The position numbers were made by a program, and so were the translations under genes. Below the pieces are notes generated by a model. That model saw nothing but the letters and a program-made list of their open reading frames with translations. It had not been told where the DNA came from and did no database searches. From DAIDKA01 sp035943195 (GTDB lineage: Bacteria; Pseudomonadota; Gammaproteobacteria; Steroidobacterales; Steroidobacteraceae): a stretch of 27,898 nucleotides of DNA. The stretch is taken from the NCBI GenBank assembly GCA_035943195.1, contig DASZCK010000084.1, positions 1-27,898 on the forward strand. Direction: 5' to 3'. Of the stretch, positions 7,723-15,178 are shown piece after piece. How positions within the stretch are numbered: the stretch's first letter is position 1; every line of letters starts with the position of its first letter.

Positions 7723-9885
7723 TCAGTAGATGGCGGGCGCTGTGCGCCCCTCGGCGGTGCGCTGCAGGGACGGCGCGCGCCTGACCACCGCATCGACCTG
7801 GTACATGGGAACGTCGACGGTACTCGCCGCGACCTGGGTGGCGCTCACCGTCCGTGATCCCACCCACGGCGGCGGCAGCCCCTCGGCGCAGATACGCCGC
7901 AGCTCATCACGCACCTCCTCGGAACTCTGGTACTCGAAACGTTCGATGCCAAGCTCCGTGCCCAGGACGCGCAGTACCTTCCAGCCCGGGCGCGACTCAC
8001 CAAAACCGCGGGCGGCGGCGGTGAAGCTCTGCCAGGTGCCTTCCAGGTTCACATAGGTGCCGGAAGTCTCGGCGAAGGTGCCGATCGGCAGCACCACATG
8101 GGCGATCTGCTTCAGCTGCTCGGTGAGGTAGGGCGTGACGACCACCACCAGGTCGGCAGCCGCCAGCGCCTTCAGCGCTTCGCTGCTCAGGCCGTCGGCC
8201 TCGGGCTCCACGCCACCGAACAGGATGTACGCCTGCAGCGGTGTCTGCAGCATCTGCGAAGCGCTCCTGCCGGCCACCGACAACACCTTGCCGCCCGCTT
8301 CCCGATGCGGCACGCAGCCTGCGAGATAGGCACCCGCGGCGTTGCCACCTTCGGCCAGCTCGCCCAGCGTGGCGCCGGAGAGCTGTGCTATGCCGCCGGC
8401 GAGTACCCGCAGGTCGGCATACTGCGGATGACGCAGCGCCAGCGCTCCCAACCACACGGCCCGTTTCGGGCCCGACAGCAGCGCCGCGGCGAGCGCCTGG
8501 TGCGCCTCAGTGACTGTCGCACTGGCGGCCGCGGCCGACAGGTGCGAGGGAATGGCCACGCCGGCCTTCGCGGCCACGGCCGCGAGTACCGCCGCGAGGT
8601 CACTCACCTGCGCCGCCGGCGCGGACTTCAAGTAGGCCGCGACCTTGAACTTGTAGTCGAACTTGGCCGGATTCACGAAGCCGACCGCGGCCCCGGCCAG
8701 TGACGCCTTGCGCACCCGGTGCGCCAATACCGGCACTTCGCGGCGCAGGTTCGCGCCGATCACCAGCAGGCCATTGAGATGGTCCACGTCGGCGATCGGC
8801 ATCCCGAGGTTCGGATACAGCGCATCGGCGCCCTGGTCGCTGACGTCACGGCCGCGCAGCCGGTGGTCGATGTTCTGCGAACCCAGGCCGCGGGTCAGGC
8901 GGTTCAGCAGGTACTGTTCTTCGGTGGTGGCCGAGGCGCTGCTCAGCACGCCCAGGCTGCCGGCGTTGCGGCGCAACCCGTCCACGGCCACTGCCAGCGC
9001 CGAATCCCAGCTCACCTGGCTCCAGGTGCCGCGCTCGCGCAGCAGCGGTGCACCTACCCGGTCGGCGCTGTACACACCCTCGTAACTGAAACGGTCGCGA
9101 TCGGCGATCCACGTCTCATTGATGCTTTCGTTGTCGCGCGGCACCACGCGCATCAGCTTGCCGCGCAGCACATGGCCGAAGAGGTTGGTGCCCACGCCAT
9201 CGTGCGGCGACACCAGCGGATGGGCGATCATCTCCCAGGCGCGGGCGCTGAAGCGGAACGGTTTGGAATTGAGCGCCCCCACCGGACACAGGTCGATGAT
9301 GTTGCCCGAGAGTTCGTGATCGACGGTGCGCTCCACGAAGGCGCGCACCGAACTGTTCTCGCCGCGACCCACCATGCCCAGCTCCTGCACCCCCGCGATT
9401 TCCTGCGTGAAGCGGATGCAGCGCGTGCACTGGATGCAGCGGGTCATATCGGTGGAGACCAGTGGCCCCAGGCTCTCGTCCTTCACCACCCGCTTGCGTT
9501 CGGCGAAGCGGGAAACGTCCCGGCCGAAGCCCACCGCCAGATCCTGCAGCTCGCATTCCCCGCCCTGATCGCAGATCGGGCAGTCCAATGGATGATTGAT
9601 GAGCAGAAACTCCATGGTCGCGCGCTGCGCGCCGGTCGCTTTCTGCGACTGGGTGAAGATTTTCATGCCCTCGGCGACCGGCGTGGCGCAGGCCGGCAGC
9701 GGCTTGGGCGCCTTTTCCACCTCCACCAGACACATGCGGCAGTTGGCGGCGATCGACAGCTTGTCGTGGTAACAGAAGCGCGGCACGTAGACGCCATTCG
9801 CATCGGTTGCGCGGATGATCATCTCGCCCTTGCGCGCCTTCATGGGCACGCCATTCACTTCGATATTGACGAACTCTTCAGCCAT
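7723..9885 (-). CDS. nuoG: NADH-quinone oxidoreductase subunit G
   Basis: This is the largest peripheral-arm subunit (720 aa), with an N-terminal iron-sulfur part and a molybdopterin-oxidoreductase fold that carries no cofactor in complex I. Visible ligands are [2Fe-2S] N1b: C38, C49, C52, C66; N5: H98, C102, C105, C111; and N4: C150, C153, C156, C200. The stretch after residue 215, where E. coli and Thermus have an extra CxxCxxxC set for cluster N7, contains no cysteines. N7 is therefore absent, as in most bacteria. The C-terminal half (about 225-720) is Ala-rich and poorly conserved. The gene lies 14 bp after nuoF, with no strong Shine-Dalgarno. Confidence 0.96.
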   Translation of the reverse strand: MAEEFVNIEVNGVPMKARKGEMIIRATDANGVYVPRFCYHDKLSIAANCRMCLVEVEKAPKPLPACATPVAEGMKIFTQSQKATGAQRATMEFLLINHPLDCPICDQGGECELQDLAVGFGRDVSRFAERKRVVKDESLGPLVSTDMTRCIQCTRCIRFTQEIAGVQELGMVGRGENSSVRAFVERTVDHELSGNIIDLCPVGALNSKPFRFSARAWEMIAHPLVSPHDGVGTNLFGHVLRGKLMRVVPRDNESINETWIADRDRFSYEGVYSADRVGAPLLRERGTWSQVSWDSALAVAVDGLRRNAGSLGVLSSASATTEEQYLLNRLTRGLGSQNIDHRLRGRDVSDQGADALYPNLGMPIADVDHLNGLLVIGANLRREVPVLAHRVRKASLAGAAVGFVNPAKFDYKFKVAAYLKSAPAAQVSDLAAVLAAVAAKAGVAIPSHLSAAAASATVTEAHQALAAALLSGPKRAVWLGALALRHPQYADLRVLAGGIAQLSGATLGELAEGGNAAGAYLAGCVPHREAGGKVLSVAGRSASQMLQTPLQAYILFGGVEPEADGLSSEALKALAAADLVVVVTPYLTEQLKQIAHVVLPIGTFAETSGTYVNLEGTWQSFTAAARGFGESRPGWKVLRVLGTELGIERFEYQSSEEVRDELRRICAEGLPPPWVGSRTVSATQVAASTVDVPMYQVDAVVRRAPSLQRTAEGRTAPAIY

Positions 9886-9899
9886 AGATTTCAGACTCG

Positions 9900-11225
9900 T
9901 TACGCTGCGGCGAGGCCTTGGGCTTCGACGATGCTGCGACCGCCGTGATCGATCATGTACTCGAACTCATGCTTGTAGTGCTTCAGGAAGCTCTGCACTG
10001 GCCACGCCGCCGCATCCCCCAGGGCGCAGATGGTGTGCCCTTCGATGCGGTTGGCGACATCCAGCAACAGCCCGAGGTCCTCACGCCGCCCCTGGCCTGC
10101 GAGGATCCGCTTCAGCATGCGGTCCATCCACCCCGTACCCTCGCGGCAGGGCGTGCATTGCCCGCAGGACTCGGAGGTATAGAAACGCGCCAGGCGCTCC
10201 AGCACCCGCACCATGCAGGTGGTTTCATCCATGATGATGACCGCGGCCGAACCGATGGATGAACCGGTGGTCTTCATGGAGTCATAGTCCATGTTGACGT
10301 TCATGATGAGCTCGGCCGGCACCACCGGCACGGATGAGCCGCCCGGAATCACAGCCTTGAGCTTGCGTCCCTTCCACACGCCGCCGGCAATCTCCAGCAG
10401 ATCGCGAAACGGCACGCCCATCGGCAGCTCGAAATTGCCGGGATTGTTGACGTGACCGGAGACGGAGAAAATATTGGTGCCGCCGGCATTCTTCGGCCCA
10501 AGGCCCGCGAACCAGTCCGCACCTTTGCGCAGGATGGCCGGAACGGAGGCGAAACTCTGGGTGTTGTTGATGGTCGTGGGCTTGCCGTACAGGCCGAAGT
10601 TCGCGGGGAACGGCGGCTTGAAGCGCGGCTTGCCCTGCTTGCCTTCCAGCGAGTCCAGCAGCGCAGTCTCCTCGCCGCAGATGTAGGCGCCGGCACCAAT
10701 GAAGGTGTGCAGGTCAAAGGTGATCTTTGAACCCTTGATATTCGTGCCCAGCAGGCCCGCGTCATAGGCTTCCTGCAGCGCGGCCTCAAAGCGCGGCACC
10801 GGCTCGCCCAGGAACTCGCCGCGAATGTAATTGTAGCCCACCGTCGCACCCATGGCGAAGCCGCCGATGGCCATGCCCTCGATGAGCGCGTGCGGGTTGA
10901 AGCGCAGGATGTCGCGATCATGGCAGGTGCCAGGCTCGCTCTCGTCGGAGTTGCACACCACGTACTTCTGGATCGGCGAGCTGCGCGGCATGAAGCTCCA
11001 CTTCATGCCGGTCGGGAAGCCCGCGCCACCGCGGCCGCGCAGCCCCGAGGCCTTCACCTGATCGATGATGTGTTCCTGGGTCATGCCGCCGGCGAGAATC
11101 TTCTCCCATACCTGGTAACCACCGATCTGACGGTAGGTGTCCAGGCTCCAGGAGTTGGGCAGGTGCAGCGACTCGAACAGGTTCAGGTTGAACTTGCCGG
11201 CGTAGGCTTCGCGGATTGAGCTCAT
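9900..11225 (-). CDS. nuoF: NADH-quinone oxidoreductase subunit F, NADH/FMN-binding
   Basis: This is the electron-entry subunit of complex I; it oxidises NADH with FMN and passes electrons to cluster N3. The 441 residues include the Gly-rich nucleotide/FMN loop GLRGRGGAGFPTG (61-73), the ICGEETALLDSLEG segment (182-195), and N3 ligands C354, C357, C360 and C400. The start ATG forms an ATGA overlap with the nuoE stop. NuoE, F and G together make the NADH dehydrogenase module, and the three genes are contiguous here. Confidence 0.98.
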   Translation of the reverse strand: MSSIREAYAGKFNLNLFESLHLPNSWSLDTYRQIGGYQVWEKILAGGMTQEHIIDQVKASGLRGRGGAGFPTGMKWSFMPRSSPIQKYVVCNSDESEPGTCHDRDILRFNPHALIEGMAIGGFAMGATVGYNYIRGEFLGEPVPRFEAALQEAYDAGLLGTNIKGSKITFDLHTFIGAGAYICGEETALLDSLEGKQGKPRFKPPFPANFGLYGKPTTINNTQSFASVPAILRKGADWFAGLGPKNAGGTNIFSVSGHVNNPGNFELPMGVPFRDLLEIAGGVWKGRKLKAVIPGGSSVPVVPAELIMNVNMDYDSMKTTGSSIGSAAVIIMDETTCMVRVLERLARFYTSESCGQCTPCREGTGWMDRMLKRILAGQGRREDLGLLLDVANRIEGHTICALGDAAAWPVQSFLKHYKHEFEYMIDHGGRSIVEAQGLAAA

Positions 11226-11725
11226 TTCAGATCATCCAGCAGCTTCACGACGGTTTCCGGCGTCAAGTGCTCGTGGAAGTGATGGTCGATCATCATCATG
11301 GGTGCACCGGTACAGGCGGCCAGGCATTCCTCTTCGCGCTTGAGCAGGATGCGACCATCGGCGGTGCTTTCACCGAGCTTGATGCCCAGATGCTTCTCGG
11401 CATGAGCCACCAGCTCCTCGCCGCCGCGCAGCATGCACGAGATGTTGGTGCAGATACTGACGTGATGCCGGCCACAGGGATGCAGCTCGTACATGGAATA
11501 GAAGGTCGCGACCTCGTACACCTGTATCGGCGGCAGGTCCAGGTACTCCGCGACCGCGTCCATGAGCTCCGTGGTCAGATGCCCCTCGTTCTGCTCCTGG
11601 GTGAAGCGCAGCGCCGCCAGCACCGCCGATCGTTTGCGGTCGGGTGGAAACTTCGCCACCCAGTGATCGATCTCGCGGCGCGTGTGCTCGGACAGCAACG
11701 CCATATGGGTGCCCATGGCAGACAT
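11222..11725 (-). CDS. nuoE: NADH-quinone oxidoreductase subunit E, [2Fe-2S] protein
   Basis: This thioredoxin-fold subunit holds the off-path [2Fe-2S] cluster N1a next to the FMN of NuoF. It has 167 residues with the four ligands in the expected pairs: C92/C97 (ICTNISC) and C134/C138 (ECLAAC). The ATG at 11725 is preceded by GGGGAGG with about 10 nt spacing, which favours it over the nearby in-frame Met4 and Met8. It overlaps the nuoD stop by one base (TGATG) and the nuoF start by four bases. Confidence 0.97.
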   Translation of the reverse strand: MSAMGTHMALLSEHTRREIDHWVAKFPPDRKRSAVLAALRFTQEQNEGHLTTELMDAVAEYLDLPPIQVYEVATFYSMYELHPCGRHHVSICTNISCMLRGGEELVAHAEKHLGIKLGESTADGRILLKREEECLAACTGAPMMMIDHHFHEHLTPETVVKLLDDLK

Positions 11726-12978
11726 CAGCGATCGACCTCCCCAAAGACGATGTCCTGAGTGCCGATCACGGCCACGACATCAGCCAGCATATGGCCCCGC
11801 ACCATCTCATCCAGGGCCGACAGATGCGCGAAGCCCGGCGCCCGCACTTTCAGGCGGTACGGCTTGTTGGCACCGTCGGACACCAGGTACACGCCCAGCT
11901 CGCCCTTGGGCGCCTCGACCGCCGCGTAGGTCTCACCTTCGGGCACACAAAACCCTTCGGTGAAGAACTTGAAGTGATGAATGAGCGATTCCATGTCGTC
12001 CTTCATCTCCTCGCGGCGCGGGGGACGGACCTTACGCTCGGCCACCATCACCGGACCCGGATTCGCCTTCAGCCACTCCACGCACTGGCGGATGATGCGG
12101 GTCGACTGGCGCAGCTCCTCGATGCGCACCAGGTAACGGTCGTAGCAGTCACCGTTCACGCCCACCGGAATGTCGAAGTCCATGCGATCGTAGACCTCGT
12201 ACGGCTGCTTCTTGCGCAGGTCCCAGGCCAGGCCTGAACCGCGCAGCATCGGACCGCTGAAGCCCAGCTGCAGCGCCCGTTCCGGCGTCACGACGCCGAT
12301 GTTGACGGTGCGCTGCTTCCAGATGCGGTTGTCGGTGAGCAGCGTCTCGTAGTCATCCACCGATTTTGGAAAACGGTCGGCAAAGGCACCGATGAAATCC
12401 AGCATGGTGCCGCCGCGGCTGGCATTGCTGCGATCGGCGTCCTTCTGGCTGCGCCATTTGGAGACCTGGTAGCGCGGCATGGTCTGCGGCAGGTCGCGGT
12501 GCACGCCGCCGGGACGATAGTAGGTGGCGTGCATGCGCGTGCCGGACACCGCCTCGTAGACGTCCATCAGTTCCTCGCGTTCCTTGAACGCCAGCAGGAA
12601 CACGGTCATGGCGCCGATGTCCAGGGCGTGCGCCCCCAGCCACATCAGGTGATTGAGGATGCGCGTGAGCTCATCGAACATCACACGGATGTATTGCGCA
12701 CGCGCGGGCACCGTCACACCCAGCAGATTCTCGATGGCCATGACATAGGCGTGCTCGTTGCACATCATGGACACGTAATCCAGCCGGTCCATGTAGCCGA
12801 TCGACTGGTTGTAGGGTTTCGATTCGGCCAGCTTTTCGGTGCCCCGATGCAGCAGGCCGATATGCGGGTCGGCCTTCTGGATGACCTCGCCGTCCATTTC
12901 CAGCACCAGGCGCAGCACACCGTGGGCCGCCGGATGCTGGGGACCGAAGTTCATGGTGTAGTTGCGTATCTCGCTCAT
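11725..12978 (-). CDS. nuoD: NADH-quinone oxidoreductase subunit D
   Basis: This is the 49-kDa-type subunit, homologous to the large subunit of [NiFe] hydrogenases, lining the quinone-reduction site with NuoB. The 417 residues begin with the family hallmark GPQHPAAHG (12-20), whose histidines approach the quinone headgroup. The hydrogenase-type metal-ligand cysteines are absent, as expected for complex I. NuoD is a separate protein, not fused to NuoC as in E. coli; the two genes overlap by ATGA. The carboxy end reads to GEVDR, with no odd extension. Confidence 0.97.
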   Translation of the reverse strand: MSEIRNYTMNFGPQHPAAHGVLRLVLEMDGEVIQKADPHIGLLHRGTEKLAESKPYNQSIGYMDRLDYVSMMCNEHAYVMAIENLLGVTVPARAQYIRVMFDELTRILNHLMWLGAHALDIGAMTVFLLAFKEREELMDVYEAVSGTRMHATYYRPGGVHRDLPQTMPRYQVSKWRSQKDADRSNASRGGTMLDFIGAFADRFPKSVDDYETLLTDNRIWKQRTVNIGVVTPERALQLGFSGPMLRGSGLAWDLRKKQPYEVYDRMDFDIPVGVNGDCYDRYLVRIEELRQSTRIIRQCVEWLKANPGPVMVAERKVRPPRREEMKDDMESLIHHFKFFTEGFCVPEGETYAAVEAPKGELGVYLVSDGANKPYRLKVRAPGFAHLSALDEMVRGHMLADVVAVIGTQDIVFGEVDR

Positions 12979-13688
12979 TGGGGCTTCGGCGCATCCTTGA
13001 GCGCGGGGTTGTAGCGGTTGTCATCGCGGATCACCCGCGGCACCAGCACCCGTGGCTCGATGCTCACCGGTTGGTAGACGACGCGCTGCTTCTCCTCGTC
13101 GTAGCGCACCTCGACGTTGCCGATGAGCGGGAAGTCCTTGCGGAATGGGTGGCCGACGAATCCGTAGTCGGTGAGGATGCGTCGCAGGTCCGGATGATTG
13201 CGGAAGAAGACACCGAACAGGTCAAAGGCCTCGCGCTCGAACCAGTTCGCGCCCGCCCAGATGTCGACCACGGAGTCCACGACCGGCTCCTCCTCGTCCT
13301 CGCACCTCACCCGCACCCGCAGGCGCTGATTGTTGCTCACCGACAGCAGGTGGTAGACGACCGCAAAGCGAGCCCCGGCCGCGGGCCGCGGCGGTTGCGG
13401 GAACTCCTCGGCCGGCGCCGGCGCGATGCGCGCCCGGCTGAAGCCGGTTTCAGTGGCCGACTGGGTCTGCCAGGTCTCAAGGCGGAACTGCGAGTAGTCG
13501 ACGACGGTCACGTCCATGAGCGCCTCGAAGCGCAGTTCGGGCGCGTCGCGCAGCACCCGTGCCACCTCGATCAGGTCGGCGGCAGGGACCTCGACGGTCA
13601 GCTCCGTGGCAAGTGCCGGCACGCGCGTGGCGCGCCCCTGCAGCTGCGCGTCCAGGTGACGCGCGAGAGCCTCTATGTGCTCGCTCAA
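12975..13688 (-). CDS. nuoC: NADH-quinone oxidoreductase subunit C with Pro/Ala-rich insertion
   Basis: This is the 30-kDa-type subunit of the hydrogenase-like module that connects NuoD and NuoI. The signature region W-F-E-R-E-A-F-D-L-F-G-V-F-F (149-162) followed by N-H-P-D-L-R-R-I-L-T-D-Y-G-F (164-177) is intact. Relative to typical NuoC, about 40 extra residues (67-106, rich in Pro, Ala and Glu) sit between VTVVDY and FAVVYHLLS. The start is TTG at 13688; no ATG or GTG lies nearby in frame, and GGAG lies 9 nt upstream. The gene lies 18 bp after the nuoB stop. Confidence 0.95.
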   Translation of the reverse strand: MSEHIEALARHLDAQLQGRATRVPALATELTVEVPAADLIEVARVLRDAPELRFEALMDVTVVDYSQFRLETWQTQSATETGFSRARIAPAPAEEFPQPPRPAAGARFAVVYHLLSVSNNQRLRVRVRCEDEEEPVVDSVVDIWAGANWFEREAFDLFGVFFRNHPDLRRILTDYGFVGHPFRKDFPLIGNVEVRYDEEKQRVVYQPVSIEPRVLVPRVIRDDNRYNPALKDAPKPQ

Positions 13689-13697
13689 TTCTAAATT

Positions 13698-13701
13698 CTC
13701 C
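13698..13701 (-). promoter_or_regulatory. ribosome binding site supporting the nuoC TTG start
   Basis: On the minus strand GGAG (within GCGGAG) lies 9 nt before TTG at 13688. No alternative ATG or GTG is properly placed, so this site decides the nuoC start. Confidence 0.6.
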
Positions 13702-13706
13702 GCAAA

Positions 13707-14219
13707 CTAACCGGCGGCGCGCGCACCCGGAAAGATGGTGCTGGTTCGCTGGATCTTTTTCTGCAACTGGATGATGCCGTAGATGAGCGCTTCAGCCGTA
13801 GGCGGACAGCCCGGCACGTAGACATCCACCGGCACGATGCGGTCGCAGCCGCGCACCACTGCATACGAGTAGTGGTAATAGCCGCCGCCATTGGCGCAGG
13901 AACCCATGGAGATGACCCAGCGCGGCTCAGGCATCTGGTCATACACCTTGCGCAGCGGTGCCGCCATCTTGTTCACCAGCGTACCGGCAACGATCATGAC
14001 GTCGGATTGGCGGGGACTGGGACGGAAGACGACGCCGAAGCGGTCCGTGTCATAGCGGGACGCGCCGGCGTGCATCATCTCGACGGCGCAGCAGGCGAGG
14101 CCGAAGGTCATGGGCCACAGCGAACCGGTGCGGGCCCAGTTGACCAGGCTGTCGACCTGCGTGGTCAGGAAGCCGCGCTCGGCGAACCCCTCCGGTCCGT
14201 CCTCCGCCACTAGTCCCAC
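13707..14219 (-). CDS. nuoB: NADH-quinone oxidoreductase subunit B
   Basis: This PSST-type subunit holds the terminal [4Fe-4S] cluster N2, which reduces quinone. Ligands are the adjacent pair C43-C44 (LACCAVEMM), C108 (GSCANGG) and C138 (PGCPPTAEAL). The frame stays open to 14330, but that would overlap nuoA by over 100 bp and add an Arg-rich leader. GTG at 14219 has AGGAG 7 nt upstream, giving 170 residues and a 10-bp overlap with nuoA. A second in-frame GTG at 14210 is spaced worse (16 nt). Length and cysteine spacing fit the family. Confidence 0.95.
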   Translation of the reverse strand: MGLVAEDGPEGFAERGFLTTQVDSLVNWARTGSLWPMTFGLACCAVEMMHAGASRYDTDRFGVVFRPSPRQSDVMIVAGTLVNKMAAPLRKVYDQMPEPRWVISMGSCANGGGYYHYSYAVVRGCDRIVPVDVYVPGCPPTAEALIYGIIQLQKKIQRTSTIFPGARAAG

Positions 14220-14578
14220 TCCAGCGCTCCTTTCTTCCACTCGTAGATGAAGCCGACGACGAGGATCCCGAGGAAAATTCCCATCGCGAGGAGCCCAAAG
14301 ACACCGATCTTCGACAGGGCCACCGCCCACGGGAACAGGAAGGCGATCTCAAGATCAAAGACGATGAACAGAATGGCAACCAGGTAGTAGCGCACGTCGA
14401 AACGCATGCGCGCATCTTCATAGGGCTCGAAGCCGCACTCGTACGCCGAGAGCTTCTCCTTGTCACTGCCGGAACGGCTCGACAGACGACCCAGTAGCGC
14501 CCCGAGGCCGAGCATGATGACTGCGAGGCCCGAGGCGATGATCAGGAAGATCAGGACTGGAAGGTAATTGCCCAGCAT
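14210..14578 (-). CDS. nuoA: NADH-quinone oxidoreductase subunit A
   Basis: This is the ND3-type membrane subunit of complex I and the first gene of the nuo operon. The 122 residues form three hydrophobic helices (about 6-30, 65-88, 93-113). The conserved loop YECGFEP with C48 and the acidic pair D75/E77 in FIVFDLEIAFLFPWA are present. The start ATG at 14578 lies 60 bp after the tRNA-Leu gene. No clear Shine-Dalgarno is visible in the A/T-rich stretch just upstream. A putative extended -10 promoter lies in the spacer. Confidence 0.97.
   Translation of the reverse strand: MLGNYLPVLIFLIIASGLAVIMLGLGALLGRLSSRSGSDKEKLSAYECGFEPYEDARMRFDVRYYLVAILFIVFDLEIAFLFPWAVALSKIGVFGLLAMGIFLGILVVGFIYEWKKGALEWD
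14227..14231 (-). promoter_or_regulatory. ribosome binding site deciding the nuoB GTG start
   Basis: AGGAG within AAAGGAGC on the minus strand, inside the 3' end of nuoA, lies 7 nt before GTG at 14219. It supports that codon over the longer frame and over the GTG at 14210. Confidence 0.7.
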
Positions 14579-14612
14579 TATTTAGCGAACCGCACAACCA
14601 GATGCAGCAAGG

Positions 14613-14621
14613 ATTGTACCA
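14613..14621 (-). promoter_or_regulatory. possible extended -10 promoter for nuoA-N
   Basis: In the 60-bp spacer between tRNA-Leu and nuoA the minus strand reads TGGTACAAT, an extended -10 (TGn plus TACAAT, 5/6 to consensus). No good -35 is found 16-18 bp upstream, which is tolerated at extended -10 promoters. Transcription would start near 14606, giving a leader of about 28 nt. The operon could equally be read from upstream through secG and the tRNA. Confidence 0.4.
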
Positions 14622-14638
14622 GCCATAACACAAAGATG

Positions 14639-14723
14639 TGGTGCCGACGGCGAGACTCGAACTCGCACGCTGTTACGCGCTAGCCCCTCAAGCTAGTGTG
14701 TCTACCAATTCCACCACGTCGGC
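14639..14723 (-). tRNA. tRNA-Leu, anticodon GAG
   Basis: An 85-nt class II tRNA folds by eye. The acceptor is GCCGACG with CGTCGGC plus discriminator A and an encoded CCA. The anticodon stem CTAGC/GCTAG encloses the loop TTGAGGG, with anticodon GAG at its centre. There is a long variable arm (CGC/GCG stem), and the T arm is GCGAG-TTCGAGT-CTCGC. The long variable arm and the A73 discriminator fit leucine. GAG reads CUC/CUU codons. The gene lies 17 bp after secG and 60 bp before nuoA; a tRNA-Leu(GAG) also follows secG in E. coli (leuU), so this is an old linkage. Confidence 0.96.
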
Positions 14724-14740
14724 ATGGATCGTCAGGAAAT

Positions 14741-15136
14741 CTACTTCGGCGCGCTGGCCGGTGCGGCGGGCGCGACGGGTGCGGACAGCGCTGCGGCGCT
14801 GGAATTCGCACCGGCGCCGGGCACGCTATACGTGCTCGGAGCACTCGCCGGCGCCGGCGCGGTCTCGCCGGCGATGTCGAGAATCCCCTTGGGCTGCGCG
14901 ACATTCTTGGTGCCCATATAGGCGAGTGCCAGGCTGTTCACCATGAACACCGCCACCAGCACCGCGGTCGCGCGCGACAAGGCAGTGCCCGCGCCACGTG
15001 CACCGAACACCGTGCCGGAGGCGCCCGCGCCAAAGCCCGCGCCGGCATCGGCGCCCTTGCCGCGTTGGATCAGAACCAGCGCGATGATGCAGGCGCAGCT
15101 TATGAACTGCACTGCAGATAAAACGACATGCAACAT
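14741..15136 (-). CDS. secG: preprotein translocase subunit SecG
   Basis: SecG is the accessory membrane subunit of SecYEG and stimulates SecA-driven translocation. Two transmembrane segments are visible (about 4-24 and 55-74), joined by the conserved glycine-rich cytoplasmic loop (IQRGKGADAGAGFGAGASGTVFG in outline, residues 23-45). Residues 91-131 form an Ala/Pro/Ser-rich low-complexity tail, making the protein 131 aa against about 110 in E. coli. The ATG has GGAGCAGG upstream. The neighbours tpiA upstream and tRNA-Leu downstream confirm the identity. Confidence 0.95.
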   Translation of the reverse strand: MLHVVLSAVQFISCACIIALVLIQRGKGADAGAGFGAGASGTVFGARGAGTALSRATAVLVAVFMVNSLALAYMGTKNVAQPKGILDIAGETAPAPASAPSTYSVPGAGANSSAAALSAPVAPAAPASAPK

Positions 15137-15154
15137 GTGCGAACCTGCTCCACA

Positions 15155-15171
15155 GGCGGCGAAATGCCGCC
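15155..15171 (-). other. small hairpin in the tpiA-secG spacer
   Basis: GGCGGC (15166-15171 arm on the minus strand) and GCCGCC (15155-15160) form a 6-bp GC stem with a 5-nt loop. The hairpin lies 7 nt after the tpiA stop and a few nucleotides before the secG ribosome binding site. No T tract follows, so it is not an intrinsic terminator. It may act as an mRNA-processing or stability element, or have no role. Confidence 0.4.
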
Positions 15172-15178
15172 GTTGCCT

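Noticed and set aside
7701..7793. N-terminal extension of nuoH into nuoG
   Set aside because: Arg/Pro-rich, overlaps nuoG by 71 bp, and unlike NuoH N-termini; the GTG at 7700 is preferred.
14220..14330. N-terminal extension of nuoB into nuoA
   Set aside because: Overlap of more than 100 bp with nuoA and poor composition; the GTG at 14219 has an ideal ribosome binding site.
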